Assembly: GCF_011392125.1 (NCBI RefSeq) | Contig: NZ_JAAJBU010000001.1 | Span: 372,001 to 436,000, forward strand | Source of the DNA: Flavobacterium lotistagni | GTDB lineage: Bacteria > Bacteroidota > Bacteroidia > Flavobacteriales > Flavobacteriaceae | Length of the DNA: 64,000 bases | Direction of reading: 5' to 3' | Part shown: positions 29,600 through 38,307 of the stretch, piece by piece | How the letters are laid out: every line of letters begins with the position of its first letter | Numbering within the stretch: position 1 is the first letter of the stretch | Translations under genes and position numbers: made by a program | Notes under the pieces: model-generated | Databases searched by the model: none | What the model was told of the DNA's origin: nothing | The model's input: only the letters and a program-made list of their open reading frames with translations

Positions 29600-30640
29600 C
29601 TACATCCAATCGTTTTTTATAAAATTAAATATCACTATTGGAAAAGGAAGCTCAAGCAAAGAACCATAATCTGTAGCCTCGGGAAGTTTGCCTTCGACTT
29701 TGACCTTGATGAATTTAATATGTAAGTGACGGTGTGTCAGCTTGTGGATGATGCTTTTCGTATGAGCTTCAGCGACAGAGATGATTGGGTTTTCAACCCA
29801 GTTATTAGCACGCAGCAATTCAACAAAATCATCTAGACCTATTTCAGTTTCAGTTTCAATTAGCGGAAATTCGTACAAATTATGCCAGATTCCTTTCTCG
29901 ACACGTTTGTTAACCATAGTATGGTGCTGCTGATCTAAGAAAACCACATAATTAAAGTAGCGATGAATAATCTTTGTCTTTTTGGATTTTACCGGCAGCA
30001 GGTTTACTTTATTTTTCTGAATCGCAAAACAACTCGAACTTAAGGGACAAATGCTACAATCGGGACTTTTCGGCACACACTGCAAAGCGCCAAATTCCAT
30101 AATCGATTGATTAAAAATCGCTGCTTGGTGTTTGGACATTAGTTCTTTTGCTAAGGCGGCAAACTCTTTTTTTGCTCCGGCAGACGATATATCGGTTTCA
30201 ATACCAAAATAACGGGAAAGCACTCTAAAGACATTTCCATCGACCACCGGAACTGGTTCGTCAAAGGAAAATGAAGCGATGGCTGCAGCAGTATATTCGC
30301 CGATTCCTTTTAATTGAATAAGCTCTTTATAGGTAGAAGGAAATCTACCATCAAACTGAAAAGCGACTTCCTTGGCCGTTTGGTGCAAATTCCTCGCTCG
30401 TGAATAATAACCCAAGCCTTGCCAGAGTTTCAAAACTTGTTCCTCGTGAGCTTGAGCCAAATCAAATACGGTTGGAAAAGCTTCTGTAAATGCTTTATAG
30501 TAAGGTAACCCTTGCGCTACGCGGGTTTGTTGCAGCATGATTTCCGAAAGCCAAATCAAGTACGGATTTCTGGTATAGCGCCAGGGCAAATCGCGCTTGT
30601 TTTGCTCATACCAACGGATTATTGAAGTGGCAAAATCCAT
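29600..30640 (-). CDS. mutY: A/G-specific adenine glycosylase
   Basis: 346 residues. The helix-hairpin-helix glycosylase core contains LPWRYTRNPYLIWLSEIMLQQT (catalytic Glu), LKGIGEYTAAAIASF and VPVVDGNVFRVL (catalytic Asp). The 4Fe-4S cluster is C-X6-C-X2-C-X5-C in CVPKSPDCSICPLSSSC. The C-terminal 130 residues are the MutT-like domain that recognises 8-oxoguanine. MutY removes adenine mispaired with 8-oxoG. A GTG at 30658 would add six residues but overlaps the -7 box, so 30640 is chosen. It is divergent from HU. Confidence 0.96.
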   Translation of the reverse strand: MDFATSIIRWYEQNKRDLPWRYTRNPYLIWLSEIMLQQTRVAQGLPYYKAFTEAFPTVFDLAQAHEEQVLKLWQGLGYYSRARNLHQTAKEVAFQFDGRFPSTYKELIQLKGIGEYTAAAIASFSFDEPVPVVDGNVFRVLSRYFGIETDISSAGAKKEFAALAKELMSKHQAAIFNQSIMEFGALQCVPKSPDCSICPLSSSCFAIQKNKVNLLPVKSKKTKIIHRYFNYVVFLDQQHHTMVNKRVEKGIWHNLYEFPLIETETEIGLDDFVELLRANNWVENPIISVAEAHTKSIIHKLTHRHLHIKFIKVKVEGKLPEATDYGSLLELPFPIVIFNFIKNDWM

Positions 30641-30657
30641 GTTTAATTTTTGGTTCA

Positions 30658-30665
30658 CAAAACTA
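30658..30665 (-). promoter_or_regulatory. Promoter -7 box of mutY
   Basis: TAGTTTTG on the minus strand, 17 nt before the ATG at 30640. It overlaps the alternative GTG start. Confidence 0.6.
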
Positions 30666-30698
30666 TAAGATTATGTAATTAAATTTTAATCATTTAGG

Positions 30699-30730
30699 TT
30701 GATTATTTGTTTTTTAAATTCCTATATTTG
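30699..30730 (+). promoter_or_regulatory. HU gene promoter
   Basis: TTG (30699-30701), 21 nt, TATATTTG (30723-30730). The leader is about 35 nt and A-rich. Confidence 0.75.
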
Positions 30731-30770
30731 CAACCTCAAAAAAATCAAAAATTATTAAACAAGAAAGAAA

Positions 30771-31061
30771 ATGACGAAAGCAGATATCGTAGCGAAAATT
30801 TCAGAAAAGTTAGGTCTTGAAAAAGGAGACGTTCAAGCCACTGTAGAATCTTTTATGGAAGAAGTAAAAACTTCACTAGAAACAGGAGATAATGTTTATT
30901 TGAGAGGTTTTGGTAGCTTCATCATCAAGACTAGAGCTGAGAAAACTGGAAGAAATATCTCTAAAAACACGACTATCAAAATCCCTGCTCACAACATTCC
31001 GGCATTCAAACCTGCGAAAGTATTTGTTGAAGGAGTAAAAACGAATAACGAAGCAAAATAA
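30771..31061 (+). CDS. HU-family nucleoid DNA-binding protein
   Basis: 96 residues. The N-terminal helices (MTKADIVAKISEKLGLEKGDVQATVESFMEEV) and beta-arm region (NVYLRGFGSFIIKTRAEKTGRNISKNTTIKIPAHNIPAFKPAKVF) include the conserved Pro in the arm (KIPAHN) that intercalates in bent DNA. It dimerises and compacts the chromosome. Strong promoter and A-rich leader suggest high expression. The tiny basic gene at 31092 follows 30 bp downstream, then rng. Confidence 0.96.
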   Translation: MTKADIVAKISEKLGLEKGDVQATVESFMEEVKTSLETGDNVYLRGFGSFIIKTRAEKTGRNISKNTTIKIPAHNIPAFKPAKVFVEGVKTNNEAK

Positions 31062-31091
31062 AAATATTTATTAATCAAAATCACCGACTCT

Positions 31092-31184
31092 ATGCCAAGT
31101 GGTAAAAAAAGAAAAAGACATAAGGTAGCGACGCACAAGAGAAAAAAACGTGCAAGAGCTAACCGTCACAAGAAGAAAAAGTAG
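31092..31184 (+). CDS. 30-residue very basic protein, AURKAIP1/COX24-like (mS38-type) ribosomal candidate
   Basis: The reading frame is too short for most ORF callers. It encodes MPSGKKRKRHKVATHKRKKR plus ten more residues (ARANRHKKKK); 19 of 30 are Lys, Arg or His. This pattern matches small proteins annotated as AURKAIP1/COX24-domain proteins in Bacteroidetes, related to mitochondrial ribosomal mS38, so it probably sits in small-subunit rRNA. The position between HU and rng fits. The stop codon lies inside the stem of the terminator that follows. Confidence 0.85.
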   Translation: MPSGKKRKRHKVATHKRKKRARANRHKKKK

Positions 31185-31207
31185 TCTCACCACTACTTTT
31201 TTCTTTT
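31176..31207 (+). terminator. Terminator overlapping the stop of the 30-residue gene
   Basis: AAAAAGTAGT CTCACC ACTACTTTTTT. The TAG stop is part of the left arm, so a ribosome at the stop codon would melt the hairpin. Confidence 0.75.
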
Positions 31208-31308
31208 TAACGTTCATTGAAATCGAATTTGGCCACTGCCTAACAGTGCTGCTAAATTCACCGGGTAAACAAATACCTGTTTAAAATATTGTTTAATCCA
31301 TCCTTACT

Positions 31309-31386
31309 TCAAGCAACAAGCAATAAGCAATAAGCATTAGGCCATTCAATTGAGCTTACAGCTTACGGCATACGGCTTACAGCTTC
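31309..31386. repeat. Word-repeat element (AAGCAATAAGC / AGCTTACAGCTTACGG)
   Basis: The left half is AAGCAACAAGCAATAAGC, then AATAAGCATTAGG; the right half is AGCTTACAGCTTACGG, CATACGGCTTACAGCTT, imperfectly complementary to the left. The 224-bp gap 31185-31408 holds this and the terminator; nothing else recognised. Confidence 0.65.
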
Positions 31387-31408
31387 CCGTACGGATAAAA
31401 ACTTACAG

Positions 31409-32950
31409 ATGAATAAAGAATTAATCATCCGATCTAGTTCTGACGCTGTAGATTTTGCCTTATTAAAAGATGGAAAACTCATTGAATTACACAAAGAACA
31501 AGAAGCCAGCAACTTTCAGGTAGGCGATATATTTATTGCTAAAATCAGAAAGCCGGTTGCTGGGCTAAATGCCGCGTTTGTTAACGTAGGCTTCGAGAAA
31601 GATGCGTTTTTGCATTACCACGACCTTGGGCCCAATCTTGCTTCCCAACTGAAATTCATAAAACTTGTAAGCACAGGTAAAATAAAAGATTTCTCCCTAA
31701 AGAACTTTCAGTTTGAAAAAGAGATTGATAAGAATGGCGCCATAGCCGACGTGCTTAGTGTCAATCAATCCGTTTTAGTACAAGTAGTTAAGGAACCGAT
31801 ATCGACCAAAGGCCCAAGAATCAGCTCAGAGCTTTCCTTGGCCGGACGTTTTATCGTACTGGTTCCGTTCTCAGACCGCGTTTCTGTATCGCAGAAAATC
31901 GCAGAAAAGAGCGAAAAAGACCGACTTAAGAAACTCGTACAAACCATCAGACCAAAAGGATTCGGCATCATTGTGCGTACAGTGGCCGAAGGCAAAAAAA
32001 CAGCCGAAATAGAAAAAGATTTGCAGAACCTGCTCAGCCGGTGGAATGCAATGTGTAAAAAAATACCAACTGCCCATCATCCGTCCAAGGTACTCGGAGA
32101 GCTCAATCGGGCTTCCTCTATCTTGCGGGATGTATTCAACGATACCTTCAGTGGTATTTACATCGATGATGAGGAGTTGTATCAAGAAACCAAGGACTAT
32201 GTGCAGGAAATCGCACCGTCCAAACAATCAATTGTCAAGTTCTACCAATCGCGCGACACGCCGATTTTCGAGAAATACAATATCGAAAGACAGATCAAAA
32301 CCTCGTTCGGCAAAACCGTATCGATGGCCAAAGGCGCTTATCTGATTATTGAGCATACCGAAGCATTGCACGTTATCGATGTCAATTCGGGCAACCGCTC
32401 CAACAAAGCGACCAATCAGGAAGACACCGCGCTTGAAGTCAATATGATTGCAGCGGCCGAAATCGCCAGACAATTACGCCTTCGCGACATGGGCGGCATC
32501 ATCGTGATTGATTTCATCGATATGCAAAATCCCGACAACCGCAAAGTGCTTTTTGACCGATTGCGAGACGAAATGAGCGACGATAAAGCCAAGCATAAAA
32601 TCTTGCCACCGAGCAAATTTGGGCTCGTGCAAATTACCAGACAAAGGGTGCGCCCGGAAGTCAACATTAAAACCAGGGAAGAAGATCCGAGCGGAAACGG
32701 CGAAATCGAAGCGCCAATCCAAATCATCGACAAGATCAATTTCGACCTAGAAAGAATACTCAAAATCCACAAAAGTGTCGTACTCAATGTACATCCGTTT
32801 GTGGCTGCCTACCTCAGTAAAGGTTTTCCATCCTTGCGCCAGAAGTGGTTTCTCGAGCACAAGAAATGGGTGAAAATCATACCGCGTGATGCTTACACGT
32901 TCCTCGAATACCATTTCTACGACAAAGAAGGAAATCGCATTCGGGATTAA
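31409..32950 (+). CDS. rng: Ribonuclease G/E family endoribonuclease
   Basis: 513 residues, RNase G length. The S1 domain at about 35-125 ([34 protein letters not shown]) is followed by the RNase E/G catalytic core ([50 protein letters not shown]), with Mg2+-binding Asp residues in [10 protein letters not shown]. The C-terminal segment is [15 protein letters not shown]. There is no degradosome scaffold. It would process rRNA 5' ends and start mRNA decay. Its placement beside ribosomal-type and nucleoid genes is conserved in flavobacteria. Confidence 0.95.
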   Translation: [513 protein letters not shown]

Positions 32951-32954
32951 AAAT

Positions 32955-32990
32955 AAAAACCGCCTTTCACAACGATTGGCGGTTTTTTTA
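32955..32990 (+). terminator. Terminator after rng
   Basis: AAAACCGCC ... GGCGGTTTT followed by T and A residues. Confidence 0.88.
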
Positions 32991-33003
32991 TGTCTTTTTT
33001 TTT

Positions 33004-33113
33004 TAGAAGCTGATCCGGCTATCCGTTACAATCTTTTTTGTTTATCATCTTCCGGTTGCCAACGAACTTTTCGCAAACAAAAAAGGATTTCCACTGCTAT
33101 CCGGGCTAGGGCA
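33004..33113 (-). repeat. Dispersed structured element, copy C
   Basis: The minus strand reads CCCTAGCCCGGATAGC..., with GGAT/AATCC flanking, a central stem CTTTTTTGTTT / AAACAAAAAAG around a long loop of about 30 nt, then ACGGATAGCCGG and CAGCTTC. It is the most diverged copy and the one with the longest loop. It lies 3' of tadA, between convergent rng and tadA. Confidence 0.75.
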
Positions 33114-33170
33114 TTTGGGCCCAAAAAAATATATCGGAAACAAAGAACTCAGGTTAATCCACAATCAAAT

Positions 33171-33190
33171 AATTCGTGCTAATTCGTGTT
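33171..33190. repeat. AATTCGTG tandem word
   Basis: AATTCGTGCT AATTCGTGTT, two tandem words just before the tadA stop. It is a half-element of the word-repeat type without a visible complementary arm. Confidence 0.5.
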
Positions 33191-33197
33191 CATCCAT

Positions 33198-33641
33198 TCA
33201 CTTCCTTCTTTGCGCGAAAAACCGCAACATCAAATCCGCCGCCTGATCGGCCATCACACCAGAAACCACTACAGTTTTCGGATGCAATTGCGTGCCCATC
33301 ACCGTAAAACCGCGTTGCGCATCCGAAGCGCCATACACAATTTTAGAAATCTGGCTCCAATACAAAGCACCGGCACACATCTGGCATGGCTCCAAAGTCA
33401 CATACAAAGTGCAATCCTTAAGATACTTTCCACCTAGAAAATTCGCTGCAGCCGTGATCGATTGCATTTCCGCATGCGCCGTGACGTCATTGAGCATTTC
33501 GGTTAGATTATGCGAACGAGCAATCACTTTATTGTCAATCACGATAACAGCGCCTACTGGAATCTCCCCTTTCTCGAAAGCGGTTTCGGCTTCCTGCAAG
33601 GCCTTTTTCATGAAGTAAGCGTCGTTGAAAATGTTTTCCAT
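33198..33641 (-). CDS. tadA: tRNA-specific adenosine deaminase TadA (or guanine deaminase-like)
   Basis: 147 residues. The zinc and catalytic motifs are His56-Ala-Glu58 and Pro85-Cys86-Gln-Met-Cys89. Other blocks are MKKALQEAETAFEKGEIPVGAVIV, ARSHNLTEMLNDVTAHAEM and GALYWSQISKIVYGASD. TadA converts A34 to inosine in tRNA-Arg(ACG). The start at 33641 is 4 nt after a TATTTTTG -7 box, so the mRNA is predicted to be leaderless; the upstream in-frame start at 33662 lies beyond the promoter. It is divergent from dxs. Confidence 0.93.
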   Translation of the reverse strand: MENIFNDAYFMKKALQEAETAFEKGEIPVGAVIVIDNKVIARSHNLTEMLNDVTAHAEMQSITAAANFLGGKYLKDCTLYVTLEPCQMCAGALYWSQISKIVYGASDAQRGFTVMGTQLHPKTVVVSGVMADQAADLMLRFFAQRRK

Positions 33642-33645
33642 GCCA

Positions 33646-33653
33646 CAAAAATA
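33646..33653 (-). promoter_or_regulatory. tadA promoter -7 box, 4 nt from the ATG
   Basis: TATTTTTG followed by TGGC and then ATG on the minus strand; predicts a leaderless transcript. Confidence 0.65.
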
Positions 33654-33667
33654 GGGATTCAATTTCT

Positions 33668-33675
33668 TACCTTTG
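33668..33675 (+). promoter_or_regulatory. dxs promoter -7 box, 4 nt from the ATG
   Basis: TACCTTTG followed by CTTC and then ATG; predicts a leaderless transcript. Confidence 0.65.
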
Positions 33676-33679
33676 CTTC

Positions 33680-35449
33680 ATGCCTGTAAAATTGCTTCCA
33701 CAGATTCAAAACCCTGCAGATTTGCGCCGTTTGACCGAAGAACAACTTCCCGAACTGGCTCAAGAACTGCGCGATTTTATCATCGATATCGTTTCTGTAA
33801 AAGAAGGGCATCTTGGAGCAAGTTTGGGCGTAGTCGAACTCACCATTGCCCTGCATTACGTTTTCAATACGCCGGAAGATTTGTTAGTTTGGGATGTCGG
33901 GCACCAAGCCTACGGACACAAAATACTGACCGACCGCCGAGAAAAATTCGATACCAACCGTCAACTTGGCGGGATTTCAGGTTTTCCTAAAAGAAGTGAA
34001 AGCGTATATGATACCTTCGGCGTCGGACATTCCTCAACAGCGATTTCAGCAGCCTTGGGTATGGCTTTGGCCTCTCAATTAAAAGGCGATTTTGACAAAC
34101 ACCATATTGCCTTAGTAGGCGACGCTTCGATTGCTTCAGGAATGGCTTTCGAAGGCTTGAACCACGCTGGCGTCACTGACGCTAATTTGCTTGTTATCCT
34201 GAATGACAATGCGATTGGCATTGATCCAAGTGTCGGCGCTTTGAAGAATTATTTTACGGCCGTTAAGGAAGGCAAAAACCCTCGGCAGAACAACATGATC
34301 AAATCACTGAATTTTGATTACTCAGGCCCTATTGACGGACATGATATCTTCAGCATTATAAAAGAACTTAAGCGTTTGAAAAAAGTCAAAGGACCGAAAT
34401 TCCTTCATTTGCTGACCACCAAAGGCAAAGGACTACAACAGGCCGAAGAAAACCAAGTGAAATACCACGCCCCGGGAAAGTTTGACAAAGCTACCGGCGA
34501 AATCCTTCTAAAATCCGAAGAGAACTTGCCTCCGAAATACCAGGATGTTTTCGGTTTAACGTTGGTCGAATTGGCGCAAAAGAATCCAAAAATTGTAGGC
34601 ATCACCCCGGCTATGCCCACGGGTTGTTCTTTAAAATACATGATGGATGCTTTTCCAGAACGGGCGCTCGATGTTGGGATTGCCGAACAACACGCGGTGA
34701 CTTTATCGGCAGGAATGGCCACACAAGGCATGGTAGTTTTTTGCAACATTTACTCTACCTTTTTGCAAAGAGCCTACGACCAAGTAATCCACGACGTTGC
34801 GCTACAGAATTTGCCTGTTATTTTCTGCCTGGACCGCGCAGGATTGGTGGGCGAAGACGGAGCCACACACCACGGCGTTTTTGACATTGCCTATTTACGC
34901 TGTATCCCGAACATGATTGTCTATGCTCCGAAAGACGAAATCGCGCTGCGGAACATACTTTACACCGCACAATTGGGACTAGAACATCCTATCGCTATCC
35001 GTTATCCACGAGGCCGTGGCATCCATACTGATTGGCAAAAACCGTTTGAAAAAATTGAAATAGGAAAAAGTTATTGTCTAAAGCCAGGAACGAAAATAGC
35101 AGTTTTAAGTTGCGGCACCATTGGTAATAATGTAATCGAAGCATTGTCTGTAATGGCCAATGCGCAACACATAGCCCACTATGATTTTGGCTTTGTAAAA
35201 CCCTTAGACGAACCTTTGCTGCACGAAATATTCAAAAGCTTCCTGCAAATCATTACCGTTGAAGATGGCGTTATTAAAGGCGGTTTCGGAAGCGCCATTA
35301 ACGAATTTGCACAACAGCATCGCTACACCGCCACCATCCAAACTTTAGGCATTCCCGATATCTTTATTGAACACGGATCGGTTCCGGAATTGCAAAAAAT
35401 CTGTGGAATTGACACTGAAAGTTTGGTTGCTATTTTCAAGCAAGCGTAA
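33680..35449 (+). CDS. dxs: 1-deoxy-D-xylulose-5-phosphate synthase
   Basis: 589-residue thiamine-diphosphate enzyme that condenses pyruvate and glyceraldehyde-3-phosphate, the first step of the MEP isoprenoid pathway. ThDP-binding motifs: VKEGHLGASLGVVELT, VGDASIASGMAFEGLNHAG with the Mg2+-binding NDNAIGID, and the catalytic-Glu region ALDVGIAEQHAVTLSAGMA. The C-terminal transketolase domain has VEDGVIKGGFGSAINEF. It is somewhat shorter than the roughly 620-residue E. coli enzyme. Its isoprenoid products also feed enzymes such as the GGGP synthase at 15.8 kb, and its cofactor comes from thiamine uptake. Confidence 0.97.
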   Translation: MPVKLLPQIQNPADLRRLTEEQLPELAQELRDFIIDIVSVKEGHLGASLGVVELTIALHYVFNTPEDLLVWDVGHQAYGHKILTDRREKFDTNRQLGGISGFPKRSESVYDTFGVGHSSTAISAALGMALASQLKGDFDKHHIALVGDASIASGMAFEGLNHAGVTDANLLVILNDNAIGIDPSVGALKNYFTAVKEGKNPRQNNMIKSLNFDYSGPIDGHDIFSIIKELKRLKKVKGPKFLHLLTTKGKGLQQAEENQVKYHAPGKFDKATGEILLKSEENLPPKYQDVFGLTLVELAQKNPKIVGITPAMPTGCSLKYMMDAFPERALDVGIAEQHAVTLSAGMATQGMVVFCNIYSTFLQRAYDQVIHDVALQNLPVIFCLDRAGLVGEDGATHHGVFDIAYLRCIPNMIVYAPKDEIALRNILYTAQLGLEHPIAIRYPRGRGIHTDWQKPFEKIEIGKSYCLKPGTKIAVLSCGTIGNNVIEALSVMANAQHIAHYDFGFVKPLDEPLLHEIFKSFLQIITVEDGVIKGGFGSAINEFAQQHRYTATIQTLGIPDIFIEHGSVPELQKICGIDTESLVAIFKQA

Positions 35450-35450
35450 A

Positions 35451-35482
35451 AAAAATCCAAACCTTTCGATTTGGATTTTTCT
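35451..35482. terminator. Bidirectional terminator between dxs and the M36 peptidase
   Basis: AAAATCCAAA CCTTTCGA TTTGGATTTT, flanked by A on the left and T on the right. Confidence 0.88.
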
Positions 35483-35503
35483 TAATCAATTAGAAGCGAA
35501 TTT

Positions 35504-38230
35504 CTAATTTTTGATGATTTTTTCTGTGTAATTCAAACGATCGCCTGTTACCTTCATGATGTAAACACCTTTCTGTAAAGAACTAATGTTGATCGATTTT
35601 TCATTGTTGAACTTGTCATCAGTCTGGTTGTAAACGGAACGCCCGTTGAGATCAACAATCTGAATGCTCACTTTTCCCGCATACTGATTCACATGAACAT
35701 TGACTGTTCCTGAAGTTGGATTTGGAAATACTCTCACGGCCGCAGGTTGGTCAAAGCCTACTGTAGCCAGCGAAGTAAAATCTTCTACCTGGTCGTTACA
35801 ATCATTGGCACTACCAGAAGATGCGTTCAATCCCATTCCTCTTCTGCGGAAAACCTCAGCTATTAAGTTGTAATTGGCTCCGCCTGTAATCGCTTGATCT
35901 GCTGCAAACAAGTTGTTTCTTCCAGTAATGATACTAGTCTGACCACAAGTTTCTAATTTCAAGGCATCCAATACTAATTGCATTACCTTGTTGTTTCCTC
36001 CTGTTCCATTGTAAATATCTGGATCAAAACCATATTGCCCGATATACGCCCAAGTCAAATCCCAAAGTACCGATGCCCATACATCGCCTACATTATACCT
36101 GTAATAGGTATCTGCTGGATCTGTCGGAATCGGAATATTAGAGTTTGCAAACGTCAATGGATTAATAGACATATCAGTAGAATAAGGATAATCAGCACCA
36201 TAAGGTAAAGTTCCTCTTAAACCACCACCATCATTCGGTTGATTAATGGCATACGTTCCTATTGGTTTTGGATCTGCCCCTGAGTCGCCAGCTTTGATTT
36301 GCATCATCAACGAAAACCAGTCAGACCAACCTTCTCCCATTTGCTCGTAGTTGCCCATACAACCTGACAAACCTCCACCTACTAAACGGTTAGAAATTCC
36401 ATGACCATATTCGTGGGAAATAATTCCGTTATCGAAACTACCATCAGCATACAAATATAAGTCTGAAGGCACTTCAATTTTAATATTAACGGTTCCGGTT
36501 GCCATCTCGGCCAAAAGCAAATCCGCTTTTTCTTTTGAAATAAAAATCGCAGGAATAGTGATGCCTAACAAACCTGTAGAACTCATTTGAAGACGAACTG
36601 GATTATTGACTACAGTATCATAAACTACTGCCGCCAAAGCGCCTGCGTCTTGAGCATTTTTCACTTTATTTGAGAAATTACAATTTCCTCTTCTAATTAA
36701 GGCAATCTTACCACTTAAATCAAACACATTAGACGCCGGGATACAGGCATTGTGAATACTGATTGGATTGGTATTCGGATTTGGGTCATTGGTGTAGTGC
36801 ACCAAATCTGCTGTAATACCATTAGGTGCAACCGGCACCGGAATTCTATCAGTTCCTTCAAATACATTAGTCGTAGCACTCATTGGGCCAGCAATGCTAG
36901 AAGGCGAATTGATTTGAATAAAGTTTGTTGGAGGCGCTCCCTCGGTCCACATGAACATTTGGATTCTTGGTCTTACTCCATCGTTAGTTGGGGTAAAGTT
37001 AGCGTTGTTGTTGGTTGGAGTAGTTTGTGAATAACCATCCTGAGAATCTGCCTGAACGACATCTCCTGTTGTAGTAACTGCTCCTCCTCTACCATAGTTT
37101 TGTTGCTGATAATTCCCGTTAGCTTCATCGAAACCATAGTTATACCAAACGTCATGCATGATGTTGGTCATGTAAAACAAGTTGGTAGTAGATGCCGAAG
37201 TGTATGCGGTCGGTTGTTGGGTTTGCGAAACACCGTTCACATATGGAAAGTCAAAAATCAATGAAGCGCCTCCATCAGGACGTAAACCGGTTCCGTTGTC
37301 TCCATTGGCATCTTCTTGTGCCCAAATGTTGTTCCCTCTTGTATAAGTGAATATTAATCCAGCAGTTGTTCCTGTTAAGGTATTTGCATTATGCCACCCT
37401 CTTGGAGAAGCGGTCAAATTCGCGTAAGGATTTACTAACTCAAAAGGACTATGGTTTGGGCTTACATAGTTGTAAGGAATTACACGATAGGTCCCGGGGT
37501 TTTCCAGAGCTGAAAGACTAGTACTTTTACCTCCAAACAATACGTCTGAAAAATCAAACTTTGATTTTGTGCCTTCCTTTTCTCCACAATAGTCATGACT
37601 TTCATGCTTTTTACCAAAAGCACAGCTGATTGTGAGATCTTTTTGCTCTAGAACATTCCCATTCAATGCATCAATTTTAATATCCCAGTAGTATTTACCG
37701 TCTGGAGCGTAGAACTGATAACCCCATGCCAATTTCAATTTAGAATCAGAAGTAGGCAAATAGGCCAATTTAGCAACAATAGGATCCTCGTGCGTTCCGT
37801 CGGAAATGGTAAATTTCTTACCATCTGGAGATTCTAAAATTGAGAAATTAGGCAAAGAATATCCTAATGCAGTATACGCCTTATTTAAGGCCTCAATCAC
37901 TGACAAAGACGGAGAAGTAGCATTCACCTTCTGCGCCATGTTAGGCTGGAAGTTACTCCCTACTTTAATTACCTCTCCATTCTTAATGGCGATGGTCGAC
38001 TGTCCGTTAAAAACATCAATGCCATTGTATCTTTGAACTACATAGCAACTAGTTATTTGCGTTCCTTTTCCTTGAAACTCGTTGATAATGCTCAAATCCG
38101 AAATGTCTTGAGTACTCAATCCCCATTGTGCACGATGGGTTTCTAAATAATTTTGTATCGTCTTCTTATTGGCTTGTGAAAAACCTATGAAAGAACACAA
38201 TACAGCGGTTAATAGTGTAATTTTTTTCAT
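35504..38230 (-). CDS. Secreted M36 (fungalysin-type) metallopeptidase with PA insert and T9SS sorting domain
   Basis: 908 residues. Signal peptide 1-20; FTP-type propeptide (about 30-200, ISDLSIINEFQGKGTQ...). The M36 catalytic domain (about 240-800) is interrupted by a protease-associated (PA) domain (about 440-580, FDLSGKIALIRRGNCNFSNKV). The zinc motif is His606-Glu607-Tyr-Gly-His610, with the third ligand in EQMGEGWSDW. The last 70 residues (VRVFPNPTSG...VYIMKVTG...) form a T9SS type A sorting domain. It should be secreted as a zymogen, pass through T9SS and degrade external protein. A TAAGTTTG promoter lies upstream. Confidence 0.95.
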   Translation of the reverse strand: MKKITLLTAVLCSFIGFSQANKKTIQNYLETHRAQWGLSTQDISDLSIINEFQGKGTQITSCYVVQRYNGIDVFNGQSTIAIKNGEVIKVGSNFQPNMAQKVNATSPSLSVIEALNKAYTALGYSLPNFSILESPDGKKFTISDGTHEDPIVAKLAYLPTSDSKLKLAWGYQFYAPDGKYYWDIKIDALNGNVLEQKDLTISCAFGKKHESHDYCGEKEGTKSKFDFSDVLFGGKSTSLSALENPGTYRVIPYNYVSPNHSPFELVNPYANLTASPRGWHNANTLTGTTAGLIFTYTRGNNIWAQEDANGDNGTGLRPDGGASLIFDFPYVNGVSQTQQPTAYTSASTTNLFYMTNIMHDVWYNYGFDEANGNYQQQNYGRGGAVTTTGDVVQADSQDGYSQTTPTNNNANFTPTNDGVRPRIQMFMWTEGAPPTNFIQINSPSSIAGPMSATTNVFEGTDRIPVPVAPNGITADLVHYTNDPNPNTNPISIHNACIPASNVFDLSGKIALIRRGNCNFSNKVKNAQDAGALAAVVYDTVVNNPVRLQMSSTGLLGITIPAIFISKEKADLLLAEMATGTVNIKIEVPSDLYLYADGSFDNGIISHEYGHGISNRLVGGGLSGCMGNYEQMGEGWSDWFSLMMQIKAGDSGADPKPIGTYAINQPNDGGGLRGTLPYGADYPYSTDMSINPLTFANSNIPIPTDPADTYYRYNVGDVWASVLWDLTWAYIGQYGFDPDIYNGTGGNNKVMQLVLDALKLETCGQTSIITGRNNLFAADQAITGGANYNLIAEVFRRRGMGLNASSGSANDCNDQVEDFTSLATVGFDQPAAVRVFPNPTSGTVNVHVNQYAGKVSIQIVDLNGRSVYNQTDDKFNNEKSINISSLQKGVYIMKVTGDRLNYTEKIIKN

Positions 38231-38252
38231 AATTTTTTTGTGTTTTGGAAAA

Positions 38253-38283
38253 CAAACTTAATCCAATTTTTTTAATATTTCAA
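38253..38283 (-). promoter_or_regulatory. Promoter of the M36 peptidase gene
   Basis: On the minus strand TTG (38281-38283), 20 nt, TAAGTTTG (38253-38260). Confidence 0.65.
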
Positions 38284-38307
38284 AATTAAAACTAAAACAT
38301 TAACAGT

